A DNA stretch of 50,881 nt from Planctomycetota bacterium (GTDB lineage Bacteria; Planctomycetota; UBA1135; GCA-002686595). The notes below the pieces were generated by a model. That model made no database searches, was not told where the DNA came from, and worked only from the letters and a program-made list of their open reading frames with translations. The stretch is from assembly GCA_029259605.1 (NCBI GenBank), contig JAJDEV010000294.1, positions 1 to 50,881 on the forward strand. The letters are read 5' to 3'. Each line of letters begins with the position of its first letter. The stretch's first letter is position 1. The translations under genes were made by a program, and so were the position numbers. Of the stretch, positions 8,708 through 16,793 are shown in pieces.

Positions 8708-9316
8708 ATGAGCCAGAACCAGATCATCCCCTACGTCATCGAACGCACCGGCCGCGGCGAGCGCTCGATGGACATCTACTCGCGCCTCCTCGAGGAGCGC
8801 ATCATCTTCATCGGGACACAGATCGACGACGGCGTCGCGAACGCGGTGATGGCGCAGCTGTTGTTCTTGGACAAGAACAACAGGACGCAGGACATCAACA
8901 TCTACATCAACTCGCCGGGCGGCTCGGTCACCGCGGGGCTCGCGATTTACGACACGATGCAGTTCGTGAAGCCGGAGATCGCGACGTATTGCCTCGGTCA
9001 AGCGGCGTCGATGGGCGCCGTGCTCCTCGCCGGCGGCACGAAGGGAAAGCGTTTCGCGCTCCCCAACTCGCGCGTGATGATTCACCAGCCCTGGGGCGGC
9101 ACGCAGGGCACCGCGCGGGACATGGAGATCCAGGTCGAGGAGATCCTGAAGATGAAGAAGCGGCTCGAGGAGATCATCGGTCACCACAGCGGCAAGAGCG
9201 CCAAGGACGTCGCGAAGGCCACCGACCGAGATAATTTCCTCAGTCCGACGGAGGCCAAGGACTTCGGTCTCATCGATCACATCGTCTCGAGCGTGAACGA
9301 GGACACGAAGGGGTAG
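8708..9316 (+). CDS. clpP: ATP-dependent Clp protease proteolytic subunit
   Basis: Serine protease that assembles into a 14-mer chamber and degrades substrates fed by ClpX. Starting at ATG 8708 ([20 protein letters not shown]) gives 202 residues, the usual size. An in-frame ATG at 8630 would add 26 Arg-rich residues unlike the family, so I reject it. The catalytic triad is intact: S101 in [12 protein letters not shown]126 in MIHQPWGG and D175 in the TDRDNFLSP segment. The processing and oligomer motifs [19 protein letters not shown] are present. It lies between tig and clpX, 43 bases before clpX, as in most bacteria. Some bacteria carry several clpP genes; this is a conventional active one. 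Confidence 0.97.
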   Translation: MSQNQIIPYVIERTGRGERSMDIYSRLLEERIIFIGTQIDDGVANAVMAQLLFLDKNNRTQDINIYINSPGGSVTAGLAIYDTMQFVKPEIATYCLGQAASMGAVLLAGGTKGKRFALPNSRVMIHQPWGGTQGTARDMEIQVEEILKMKKRLEEIIGHHSGKSAKDVAKATDRDNFLSPTEAKDFGLIDHIVSSVNEDTKG

Positions 9317-9359
9317 AATAAGGGCGTCTCCGTCCCTCCTGCCCCCACCGATCCGCTCC

Positions 9360-10778
<1,419 letters not shown>

Positions 10779-10893
10779 CAACGCGCGCGGTCGAGCTGCG
10801 CTCGCGCTACGGCTCGAATTGTCTCGCCGCGCGTGGACGACGGCGATAGCTTCCAGGCCCGAACGGCGCGCATCCCCCGCGCCCTTGGCTCGC

Positions 10894-11850
10894 ATGGCTT
10901 CGCTGCACCCGATCACGATCCACTACCACCGCGACTTCGACGGCATGGTCGCGGGCGCCGTACTCGCGAACGTCCTGCGCGACGTGCGTGGCGACACGGT
11001 GAAGTGGTCGAGCGTGAACTACGACCAGCGCACGAACTGGGACGACTTCGAGCGCGGACGGCGCTTCGCCATCGTGGACTTCCACTTCCACCCGCGCGCC
11101 GAGTACTGGTTCGACCACCACCCGACGACGTTCCTGAAGCCCGAGTACCGCACCCAGTATGCGCCGTCGGAGTTTTGGTACTGGGACGAGACGTCGCCGT
11201 CCTGCCCGCCGATCATCCTCGCCCACGCGAAGGAGCACTGGGGCTTCGAGATCCCGGAGCGCTTCGAAGAGATGGCGCGCTGGTCGAACATCATCGACGC
11301 GGCCGAGTTCGTCGACGTCGACCAGGCGCTCTTCGGCGACGACGCGGCGCTGCGCATCTCGCGCGCGCTCGCCGCGGCGCCGGATGCCGATTGGACCGAC
11401 ACGCTGGTCGAAGCGATGATCGATCACTCGCTCGACGAGGTCGCGAACCGCCCGGACGTCGAGAAGTCGTGGCAGCGCGCGGTACGCAACCGCGACAAGG
11501 CGCTGCGTCAGTTCCCGCCGACGGTTCAATCCACCGACGGCAGCGTCGTGCTCTACGACGCCTCCTCGAACAAGATCCGCCGCGAGCGCTTCGCGGCGTT
11601 CTTCCACCACGCGCAGACCTTCTTCTCGGTCGGCGTGATCCCCACCCGCGCCGGCTTCCACGTCACCGCCGGACGCAACCCGTGGAACCGCCCGCCCGAG
11701 AACGTCGCGCACATCGGCGAGGTCATGGAGACCTACGGCGGCGGCGGACACCGGGCCGTCGGAGGCGCGAACGCCAAGTCGCTCGCCGACGCGCGCCGCA
11801 TCGCCGGCGAGGTCGCGGAGACGCTGCGCCGCGCGCTCGCCGAGATCTAG
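10894..11850 (+). CDS. DHH/DHHA1-family phosphoesterase
   Basis: Metal-dependent phosphoesterase of the DHH superfamily (nano-RNase/cyclic-dinucleotide phosphodiesterase relatives). The 318-residue protein starts at ATG 10894 with HYHRDFDG, the first metal-binding motif. The eponymous third motif is present as WFDHHPTTF, and the C-terminal DHHA1 substrate-binding loop as GGGGHRAVGG. Together these define the family, but the substrate (oligoribonucleotide, c-di-AMP, pAp or other) is not decided. An in-frame ATG at 10819 would add 25 residues before the conserved start and is rejected. The stop codon TAG (11848-11850) is contained in the CTAG that begins the repeat element, so the extreme C-terminus may have been set by that insertion. 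Confidence 0.88.
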   Translation: MASLHPITIHYHRDFDGMVAGAVLANVLRDVRGDTVKWSSVNYDQRTNWDDFERGRRFAIVDFHFHPRAEYWFDHHPTTFLKPEYRTQYAPSEFWYWDETSPSCPPIILAHAKEHWGFEIPERFEEMARWSNIIDAAEFVDVDQALFGDDAALRISRALAAAPDADWTDTLVEAMIDHSLDEVANRPDVEKSWQRAVRNRDKALRQFPPTVQSTDGSVVLYDASSNKIRRERFAAFFHHAQTFFSVGVIPTRAGFHVTAGRNPWNRPPENVAHIGEVMETYGGGGHRAVGGANAKSLADARRIAGEVAETLRRALAEI

Positions 11851-12191
11851 CTCGGATCCCTCATGACGCTCCACCGAGATCGACGCAGCTACGCGTCCCA
11901 TCAGCGCTTCCCGACCTCACCGGGGTCGACGACCCGTCCAGGTCGCCTCCACGCGCTTCGGCCGCTAGCAGACTGTGGCAAAAGTCATTCACCCGCAGAA
12001 CGCCGTCCTCCACTCCGGCTTGGCCCCCGAAAGCCACGCCGAATCCACCGATTCGCCTACGTTTCCGGAGACCAACCCGGAGCGGATGCCGACGCTCTGC
12101 GGGCGAAGCACTTTCGCCACAGCCTGCTAGGCGCTGATCCGGCGCGCATCTGCGTCGAGCTCCGCAAAGCCTCATGAAGAACCCGGGCTAG
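11847..12191. repeat. Inverted-repeat (MITE-like) element, outer family, interrupted by a nested element
   Basis: The two ends, 11847-11907 and 12131-12191, are inverted copies of each other. Aligned without gaps they match at 46 of 61 positions, and both begin with CTAG. The right end matches the window start (19 of 26) and the window end (27 of 32), so this is a dispersed family. The 57 bases next to the left arm (11908-11964) contain further small dyads, for example GGGTC-GAC-GACCC. The second element (11965-12130) sits between the arms. Removing it and one CTAG leaves about 183 bases, a MITE-like size with no transposase. The left CTAG supplies the stop of the DHH gene, and the right end lies 9 bases before rlmN. 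Confidence 0.8.
11965..12130. repeat. 166-bp near-palindromic element, inner family, copy 1
   Basis: The whole sequence is an imperfect palindrome: its two 83-base halves align without gaps at 62 of 83 positions, and both ends are CTAG. The outermost 36 bases match best (CTAGCAGACTGTGGC against CTAGCAGGCTGTGGC). A second copy lies at 38855-39019 in the same orientation, differing at about 13 positions including one deleted base. It is nested in the outer repeat here but stands alone at the second site, so it moves or spreads independently. CTAG may be a 4-base target duplication or part of the element. Because of the palindrome both strands can be read as similar Arg-rich peptides (around SPAERR...PLR), which I take as a by-product. 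Confidence 0.85.
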
Positions 12192-12200
12192 CGATTCGGA

Positions 12201-13262
12201 ATGGAACGTGAGACGTTCTTCTCGCTCGCTCCGGAGGCCGCGCGCGAGCGCGTGATCGAGTTCGGCGGTCGCCCCTTCCACGCCGACGTCGTACGGCGCG
12301 AGGTGTTCGAGCGCGGGGTGCTCGCGTACGCGGACATGACCTCGCTCTCGCAGAACCTGCGCGACCGGCTCGAACGCGAGCTCCCTCTCCTCTCCTCGCG
12401 CGAGACGCATCGCACCACCGCGCCCGATCGCACGACGAAGCTGCTGCTCGAGCTCGCCGACGGCGCGACCGTGGAGACGGTCCACATGCCGTCGACGCGC
12501 GCGGACAAGGGAGCGACGCTGTGCGTCTCCACCCAGGTCGGCTGCCCCGTCGGCTGTCCGTTCTGCGCGTCCGGTCGCGCGGGCCTCGAGCGCAACCTCG
12601 CGGCGCACGAGATCCTCGAGCAGTTCCTCTACGGTCGCTCGATCGGCCCCGTGTCGCGCGCCGTGGTCATGGGCATCGGCGAGCCGTTGCTCAACGCGTC
12701 GAACCTCATCGGCGCGCTCGCGGTCGTGCACGACGAGCTCGGCATCGGCGCGCGCAAGATCACGGTCTCGACCGTCGGCTTCCCCGAGCGGGTACGGCGC
12801 CTGGCTCCGACGAAGCCTCCGTTCCAGCTCGCGATCTCGTTGCACACACCCGACGACGCACAGCGCGACGAGCTCGTCCCCGCGATGGCCGGTACGCCGA
12901 TCGCCGCGGTGATCGAGGCCGGCGCCGAGTGGTTCCGCGCCACCGGCCGCGAGGTCACCTACGAGTACTGTCTGCTCGGCGGCGCGAACGACTCGCGCGG
13001 ACACGCCGAGCGCCTGGTCGAGCGCCTGCGCGGACAGCGCTGCACGGTGAACCTGATCCCCTACAACCCCGTGGCCGCGAGCCTGCCCGGCCAGGTCAGC
13101 GGCGTGCGCTACCGGCGGCCGTCGGGCGAGACCGCGGAGAACTTCCGCAGCGTGCTCGAGGAGGGTGGGCTCGTCGCCACCGTCCGCTGGTCGCGCGGTC
13201 TCTCGACCGACGCGGCCTGCGGACAGCTGCGCATCCGGCACGGAAGCGCGAGCGGCGACTGA
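12201..13262 (+). CDS. rlmN: Dual-specificity RNA methyltransferase RlmN (23S rRNA A2503 / tRNA A37, radical SAM)
   Basis: Methylates C2 of adenosine 2503 in 23S rRNA and A37 of some tRNAs, using S-adenosylmethionine both as radical source and as methyl donor. The 353-residue protein carries the radical-SAM cluster motif C-x3-C-x2-C at C115, C119 and C122 (within VGCPVGCPFCASG), the GIGEPLLN loop, the ISLH segment (LAISLHTPDD) and the second catalytic cysteine near the C-terminus (C340 in STDAACGQLR). Cfr, the antibiotic-resistance relative, shares the fold. The C-terminal SRGxxxxAACGQL pattern and the housekeeping setting favour RlmN. The gene is convergent with the lysine transaminase gene, with 3 bases between the stops, and begins 9 bases after the repeat element. 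Confidence 0.92.
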   Translation: MERETFFSLAPEAARERVIEFGGRPFHADVVRREVFERGVLAYADMTSLSQNLRDRLERELPLLSSRETHRTTAPDRTTKLLLELADGATVETVHMPSTRADKGATLCVSTQVGCPVGCPFCASGRAGLERNLAAHEILEQFLYGRSIGPVSRAVVMGIGEPLLNASNLIGALAVVHDELGIGARKITVSTVGFPERVRRLAPTKPPFQLAISLHTPDDAQRDELVPAMAGTPIAAVIEAGAEWFRATGREVTYEYCLLGGANDSRGHAERLVERLRGQRCTVNLIPYNPVAASLPGQVSGVRYRRPSGETAENFRSVLEEGGLVATVRWSRGLSTDAACGQLRIRHGSASGD

Positions 13263-13265
13263 GTT

Positions 13266-14588
13266 CTAGGCTTTCACGCCCGCGGCGACGCACGCGGAGA
13301 CGCGGTTCAGCATCTCGTCGACCTCGGCGGCCGAGATGATGAGCGGCAGGCGGAAGCGGATCGAGCTCGTCCCGCTCGCGAGCGCCATGACCTCGCGGTC
13401 GAACAGATCGCCGAGCATCGCCTTCTGCGCCGCGGCGCTCTCGAGCGTGAAGGCGCACAGCGAACCGAGCCCGCGCACGTTCGACACGCCGTTGTTCTCG
13501 GCGGCGAGTGCGCGCAGGCCGGTCACGAGCTGGACACCGCGCTGCGTGATGTTCTCCGCCAGGTTCTCGGCTTCGATGATCTCGATGAAGCGGCGTGAGC
13601 GCACCATGTCGACCAGGTTGCCGCCCCAGGTCGAGTTGATGCGACTCGACATCGCGAAGACGTTGTTCTCCACTTCGTCGATGCGCTTCGACGCGTAGAT
13701 CCCGCAGATCTGCGTCTTCTTGCCGCAGCAGACGATGTCCGGCGCGACGTTGTGGTGCTGCCACAGCCACGGCTTGCCGGAGCCGAAGAAGCCCGTTTGG
13801 ACCTCGTCGAAGACGAGGAGCGCCTCGCGCTCGTCGGCGTAGTCGCGCAGCTTCTGCAGGAACTCGGTGCGGAAGTGGTTGTCGCCCCCCTCGCCCTGCA
13901 TCGGCTCGAGCACGATCGCCGCGATCTTGCCGTCGTGCTTGGCGAACGCGGCCTCGATCTCCTCGCAGGCACGGCGCTCGGACGCCTCGATGTCGTTCGC
14001 GATGCCGCCCTCGTTGTCGAACTCGATCGCGGGGTTGTGGACGCGCGGCCAATCGAACTTCGGGAAGAGACCGATCTTGTCCGGCACCGTGTTCGTCAGG
14101 CTCATCGTGTAGCCCGACCGACCGTGGAACGCCTGCTTGAAGTGCAGGATCACGATGTCGTTCGTGTCGTCGGTGAACGACGTACGGCCGAGCTTGCGCG
14201 CCTTCCAGTCGAACGCGGTCTTGAGCGCGTTCTCGACGGCGAGCGCGCCACCCGAGACCCAGAAGTGATGCGGGAAACCCGGGGGCGTCACGCGCGTCGC
14301 GAAGGCCTGGACGAACTCCGCCATCTCGCGCGTGTAGATGTCCGAGTTGGCGACCTTCGTTCCGGCGGCGCGCAAGAGCTCCGCCTCGAACTTCGAGTCG
14401 TGCATCATCGGGTGGTTGTAGCCCACCGGCCACGACGCGAAGCACGTGAACGTATCGAGGTACTTCTTGCCCGACTTCGCGTCGTGCATCCAGACGCCCT
14501 GCGACTGCTCGAGGTCGAGAACCAGCGGGTAGCCGTCGACGAGTTGGCTCTTCGCGAGCGTCTGGTGAACTTGATTGGCTTCGATCAT
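13266..14588 (-). CDS. lat: L-lysine 6-transaminase (lysine epsilon-aminotransferase), PLP class III
   Basis: Moves the epsilon-amino group of L-lysine to 2-oxoglutarate, giving allysine (which cyclises to piperideine-6-carboxylate) and glutamate. The protein shows the class III aminotransferase pattern: FDEVQTGFFGSGKPWLWQ for the PLP region and CGKKTQICGI, where the first or second lysine forms the Schiff base; K-K-T-Q-x-C-G is characteristic of lysine transaminases. The start is chosen at ATG 14588 because GGAG stands 6 bases in front of it, whereas ATG 14600 has no ribosome site. This gives 440 residues (MIEANQVHQTLAKSQLVDGY). The ALDH-like gene 193 bases upstream on the same strand recalls the usual lysine catabolic pairing. 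Confidence 0.9.
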   Translation of the reverse strand: MIEANQVHQTLAKSQLVDGYPLVLDLEQSQGVWMHDAKSGKKYLDTFTCFASWPVGYNHPMMHDSKFEAELLRAAGTKVANSDIYTREMAEFVQAFATRVTPPGFPHHFWVSGGALAVENALKTAFDWKARKLGRTSFTDDTNDIVILHFKQAFHGRSGYTMSLTNTVPDKIGLFPKFDWPRVHNPAIEFDNEGGIANDIEASERRACEEIEAAFAKHDGKIAAIVLEPMQGEGGDNHFRTEFLQKLRDYADEREALLVFDEVQTGFFGSGKPWLWQHHNVAPDIVCCGKKTQICGIYASKRIDEVENNVFAMSSRINSTWGGNLVDMVRSRRFIEIIEAENLAENITQRGVQLVTGLRALAAENNGVSNVRGLGSLCAFTLESAAAQKAMLGDLFDREVMALASGTSSIRFRLPLIISAAEVDEMLNRVSACVAAGVKA

Positions 14589-14594
14589 ACGAGT

Positions 14595-14598
14595 CTCC
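14595..14598 (-). promoter_or_regulatory. Shine-Dalgarno GGAG that decides the lat start
   Basis: On the minus strand the sequence reads GGAGACTCGTATG. GGAG lies 6 bases before ATG 14588. The alternative in-frame ATG (14600) has no purine-rich site in front of it and itself overlaps this ribosome site. Confidence 0.6.
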
Positions 14599-14781
14599 AT
14601 AGGGGCGGGACGTGACTGCAAAACATCGTCGATCGCGGCGACTCGATCCTCCCCCGCGGGAGTTCACGGTCTCGGGCGGGCATCCGTCGTTGCGACGGAG
14701 ACGAGTTGCGGACGGGCGACGTGGACGGTGCAGGCGCCATTCTAGCGACGTTCGCCGCCGCTTTCATCCCCCGGGAAGCGC

Positions 14782-15921
14782 TCAGGAGCTTGTCCGCACG
14801 AGGCAGACAATCGGCATCGGCATTTGGCGCCGCAGCAGGGCCATGTGCGGCTCGACATTCGTGAACACGCTGGCCGCGAGGCGGCGCGCCTTCGCCCCAT
14901 CGGACACCGTGAGGGCCTCTCCCCCCGCGATCAGCGTCGCCCCCTCGTCCAGACCCGCCTCCCACTCGCGCCGCACGCGTCCGACAGCGGACGGGTCGAT
15001 CAGCGGCAGCGGATCGTTCGCATCGGCGTCGACCGAGAGGCGCGCGAGCAGCGCCGCCGTGAACTCGGAGAAGACGTGTGCGTCGCAATACACACGCCCG
15101 ATCTGGCCGTGCGCTTGGCCGGAGAGCGCGGCGACGCGTCCGAACGCGCCGATCACGACGCGTCGCGCCGCGGCGTCCGGGTTGTCGCTCGCGCGGACGA
15201 CCTCGCTCGCCGAACGCAACAGGCGCAGGGAAGCGTCGCCGATCCCCGCTTGGTCACAGCGCGAGCGCAGCGTGGCGATGCGCTTGCGCCCCCCCGTCGC
15301 GCGTACCGCGTTGGTCCGCGGGTCGGCCACCGCGGTCGCCATTCCGCCTTCGCCCAATCCGTGCAACACCGCGACGCGACCGGTCGGGACTCCGGCGGCG
15401 TCGAGCGCATCGACGAGCGAGTCTCCGACCATGGGCAGGCGCGGGTCGGGCGCGAGCAGGACGCAACGGCCGACGGCGAGCTCGGCGCAGACGTCGACGA
15501 ACACGCCGCGCAGCAGTCCGCTCCAGTCCGGCACGACGAGCGCGATTCCGCGCGTCGCAGTGCGCGCCGAGTCAACCGCCCGCTCGACGTCCCGCACGAG
15601 TCCGTCGTCGCGCGCCGCGAGCTCCTCGGCGCGCAACCCGACGCGACGCGCGACGAGTCGCGCGGCCCGGCCGGTGAAGTCGAACGACGCGGCGGCGGCG
15701 CACAGGGCGTCGCGCATCTCGCGCGGGGCGAGCGAGTCGTCCGCGCGGTCCCGCAACGCGTCGAGCGCGCGCGTCGCTTCGGCACGCTCCGACAGGGGCC
15801 AGGTTCCGAGGACGTCGTACGGAGCCACGGCCGCACGCAACTCGAAGCGCCCCGCCTCGGACGGAACCTCCCTGCCATCGATCCGATTCGCGTACTCCAC
15901 GACGTGCGCGTCCCCGGCCAT
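14782..15921 (-). CDS. Aldehyde-dehydrogenase-superfamily protein, degenerate and C-terminally short
   Basis: The sequence follows the ALDH fold. There is an N-terminal decarboxylase-like segment, a nucleotide-binding stretch ([20 protein letters not shown]...[17 protein letters not shown], resembling the N-F-P...LxxAGxPxGVxNVV region) and the strand following the usual catalytic cysteine ([13 protein letters not shown]). But the expected G-Q-x-C is SGQAHGQ, the general-base E-L-G-G loop has no counterpart, and the protein stops at 379 residues, just where E-I-F-G-P should appear, about 100 residues short of the family. I infer a non-catalytic or altered homologue. The start is ATG 15921; the longer frame to 16179 overlaps rnpA and is Arg/Gly/Pro-rich. 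It precedes the lysine transaminase, whose aldehyde product an active ALDH would normally oxidise. Confidence 0.6.
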   Translation of the reverse strand: MAGDAHVVEYANRIDGREVPSEAGRFELRAAVAPYDVLGTWPLSERAEATRALDALRDRADDSLAPREMRDALCAAAASFDFTGRAARLVARRVGLRAEELAARDDGLVRDVERAVDSARTATRGIALVVPDWSGLLRGVFVDVCAELAVGRCVLLAPDPRLPMVGDSLVDALDAAGVPTGRVAVLHGLGEGGMATAVADPRTNAVRATGGRKRIATLRSRCDQAGIGDASLRLLRSASEVVRASDNPDAAARRVVIGAFGRVAALSGQAHGQIGRVYCDAHVFSEFTAALLARLSVDADANDPLPLIDPSAVGRVRREWEAGLDEGATLIAGGEALTVSDGAKARRLAASVFTNVEPHMALLRRQMPMPIVCLVRTSS

Positions 15922-16013
15922 CCGCGCGCAAGGCGTGGCGGTTCGCGCCACGAATCGTACTGAACGGACCGGGGTCGATGTCGATCTGCTTCCCGTTCGG
16001 TTAGATTCGCCGC

Positions 16014-16433
16014 ATGGTCGCAGGCGAGCCCACGAGCCCCGATCCCCCCCGCCTGCGCTTTCCCCTCCGCCGCCACCGCATGGGCGGCAAGGACTTCGCG
16101 CGCGTGTATCGCGAGGGCAGTCGCGCCAAGGCCGCGTTGATGACGGTTGCGGTGCGCGAGAACGGACTCGACGTGACACGCATGGGGCTGTCCGTCGGCA
16201 AGCGCTGTTGGAAGAGCGCGGTGAAGCGCAACCGCGTACGCCGCGTCTTTCGCGAGGCGTTCCGCCTCACGCTCCCCGAGCTCCCCGTCGGGCTCGACGT
16301 CGTCCTGATCTCGTCGACGCCGCGCATTCGTCCGTCGCTCGACGAGACGCAGCGCGAGATGCGCGCGATGATCGCGAAGGCGCTGCGCCGCTTCCGCGAG
16401 AAGAGCGGCGCGCAGTCGGGAGAACGCGCGTGA
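16014..16433 (+). CDS. rnpA: Ribonuclease P protein component
   Basis: Small basic protein that assists the RNase P RNA in cutting the 5' leader from pre-tRNA. The 139-residue frame contains the family signature [20 protein letters not shown], followed by RREAFR-type helix residues ([16 protein letters not shown]), and the N-terminal substrate-binding strand ([22 protein letters not shown]). The first 20 residues are a Pro/Arg-rich extension; an alternative start would be ATG 16080 (MGGKDFARV). In most bacteria rpmH (L34) lies directly upstream and yidC close downstream. Here rpmH is missing, the gene is divergent from the ALDH-like gene with 92 bases between, and only yidD follows. Confidence 0.93.
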   Translation: MVAGEPTSPDPPRLRFPLRRHRMGGKDFARVYREGSRAKAALMTVAVRENGLDVTRMGLSVGKRCWKSAVKRNRVRRVFREAFRLTLPELPVGLDVVLISSTPRIRPSLDETQREMRAMIAKALRRFREKSGAQSGERA

Positions 16434-16675
16434 GGTGGCTGCGCGCGTGCGCCGTCCTTCCGATCCGCTTCTATCGGCGCTTCATCACGCCGTACACCCC
16501 GCCGACCTGCCGCTTCGAACCGACGTGCAGCGCCTACGGCGAGCAGGCGATCCTGCGGCACGGGATCCTCAAGGGGGCGCTGCTCATCGTCTGGCGGATC
16601 CTGCGCTGCCAACCGTTCGCCACCGGCGGAGAGGATCCGGTCCCGGAGCGCGGACGCTGGAGCGGCCGTCGCTAA
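16430..16675 (+). CDS. yidD: Membrane protein insertion efficiency factor YidD
   Basis: Small membrane-associated protein thought to help YidC-dependent insertion. I read it from GTG 16430, which overlaps the rnpA stop (GTGA) and has GGGAGA 6-7 bases upstream (16418-16423). The 81-residue product contains the diagnostic pattern [20 protein letters not shown], then [17 protein letters not shown] and a final [14 protein letters not shown]. These are the conserved S-P-x-x-P-x-C-R-F-x-P-T-C-S-x-Y and R-C-x-P family elements, with I-T-P-Y in place of I-S-P-x. The gene is easily missed because its frame is open far upstream. Coupling with rnpA is the usual arrangement. Confidence 0.92.
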   Translation: MRWLRACAVLPIRFYRRFITPYTPPTCRFEPTCSAYGEQAILRHGILKGALLIVWRILRCQPFATGGEDPVPERGRWSGRR

Positions 16676-16793
16676 CGGCGAATCTCGCGGACGAGCCTGT
16701 TAGCATCGCAGCCGCGCGCCGGGAAAAGAAAACCGGCCCGCGCCTCTTCCCGAGTCGCGAAACGCCCGAAACAAAACCCACCGATCGGTAGGG

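Noticed and set aside
11861-12175. Two 104-residue open frames on opposite strands as genes
   Set aside because: Explained by the palindrome. No ribosome sites and no conserved domain.
14612-16429. Long plus-strand frame ending in the yidD sequence
   Set aside because: Only the last 82 codons (from GTG 16430) encode YidD. The upstream part is a Ser/Arg-rich shadow of the ALDH-like gene and rnpA.
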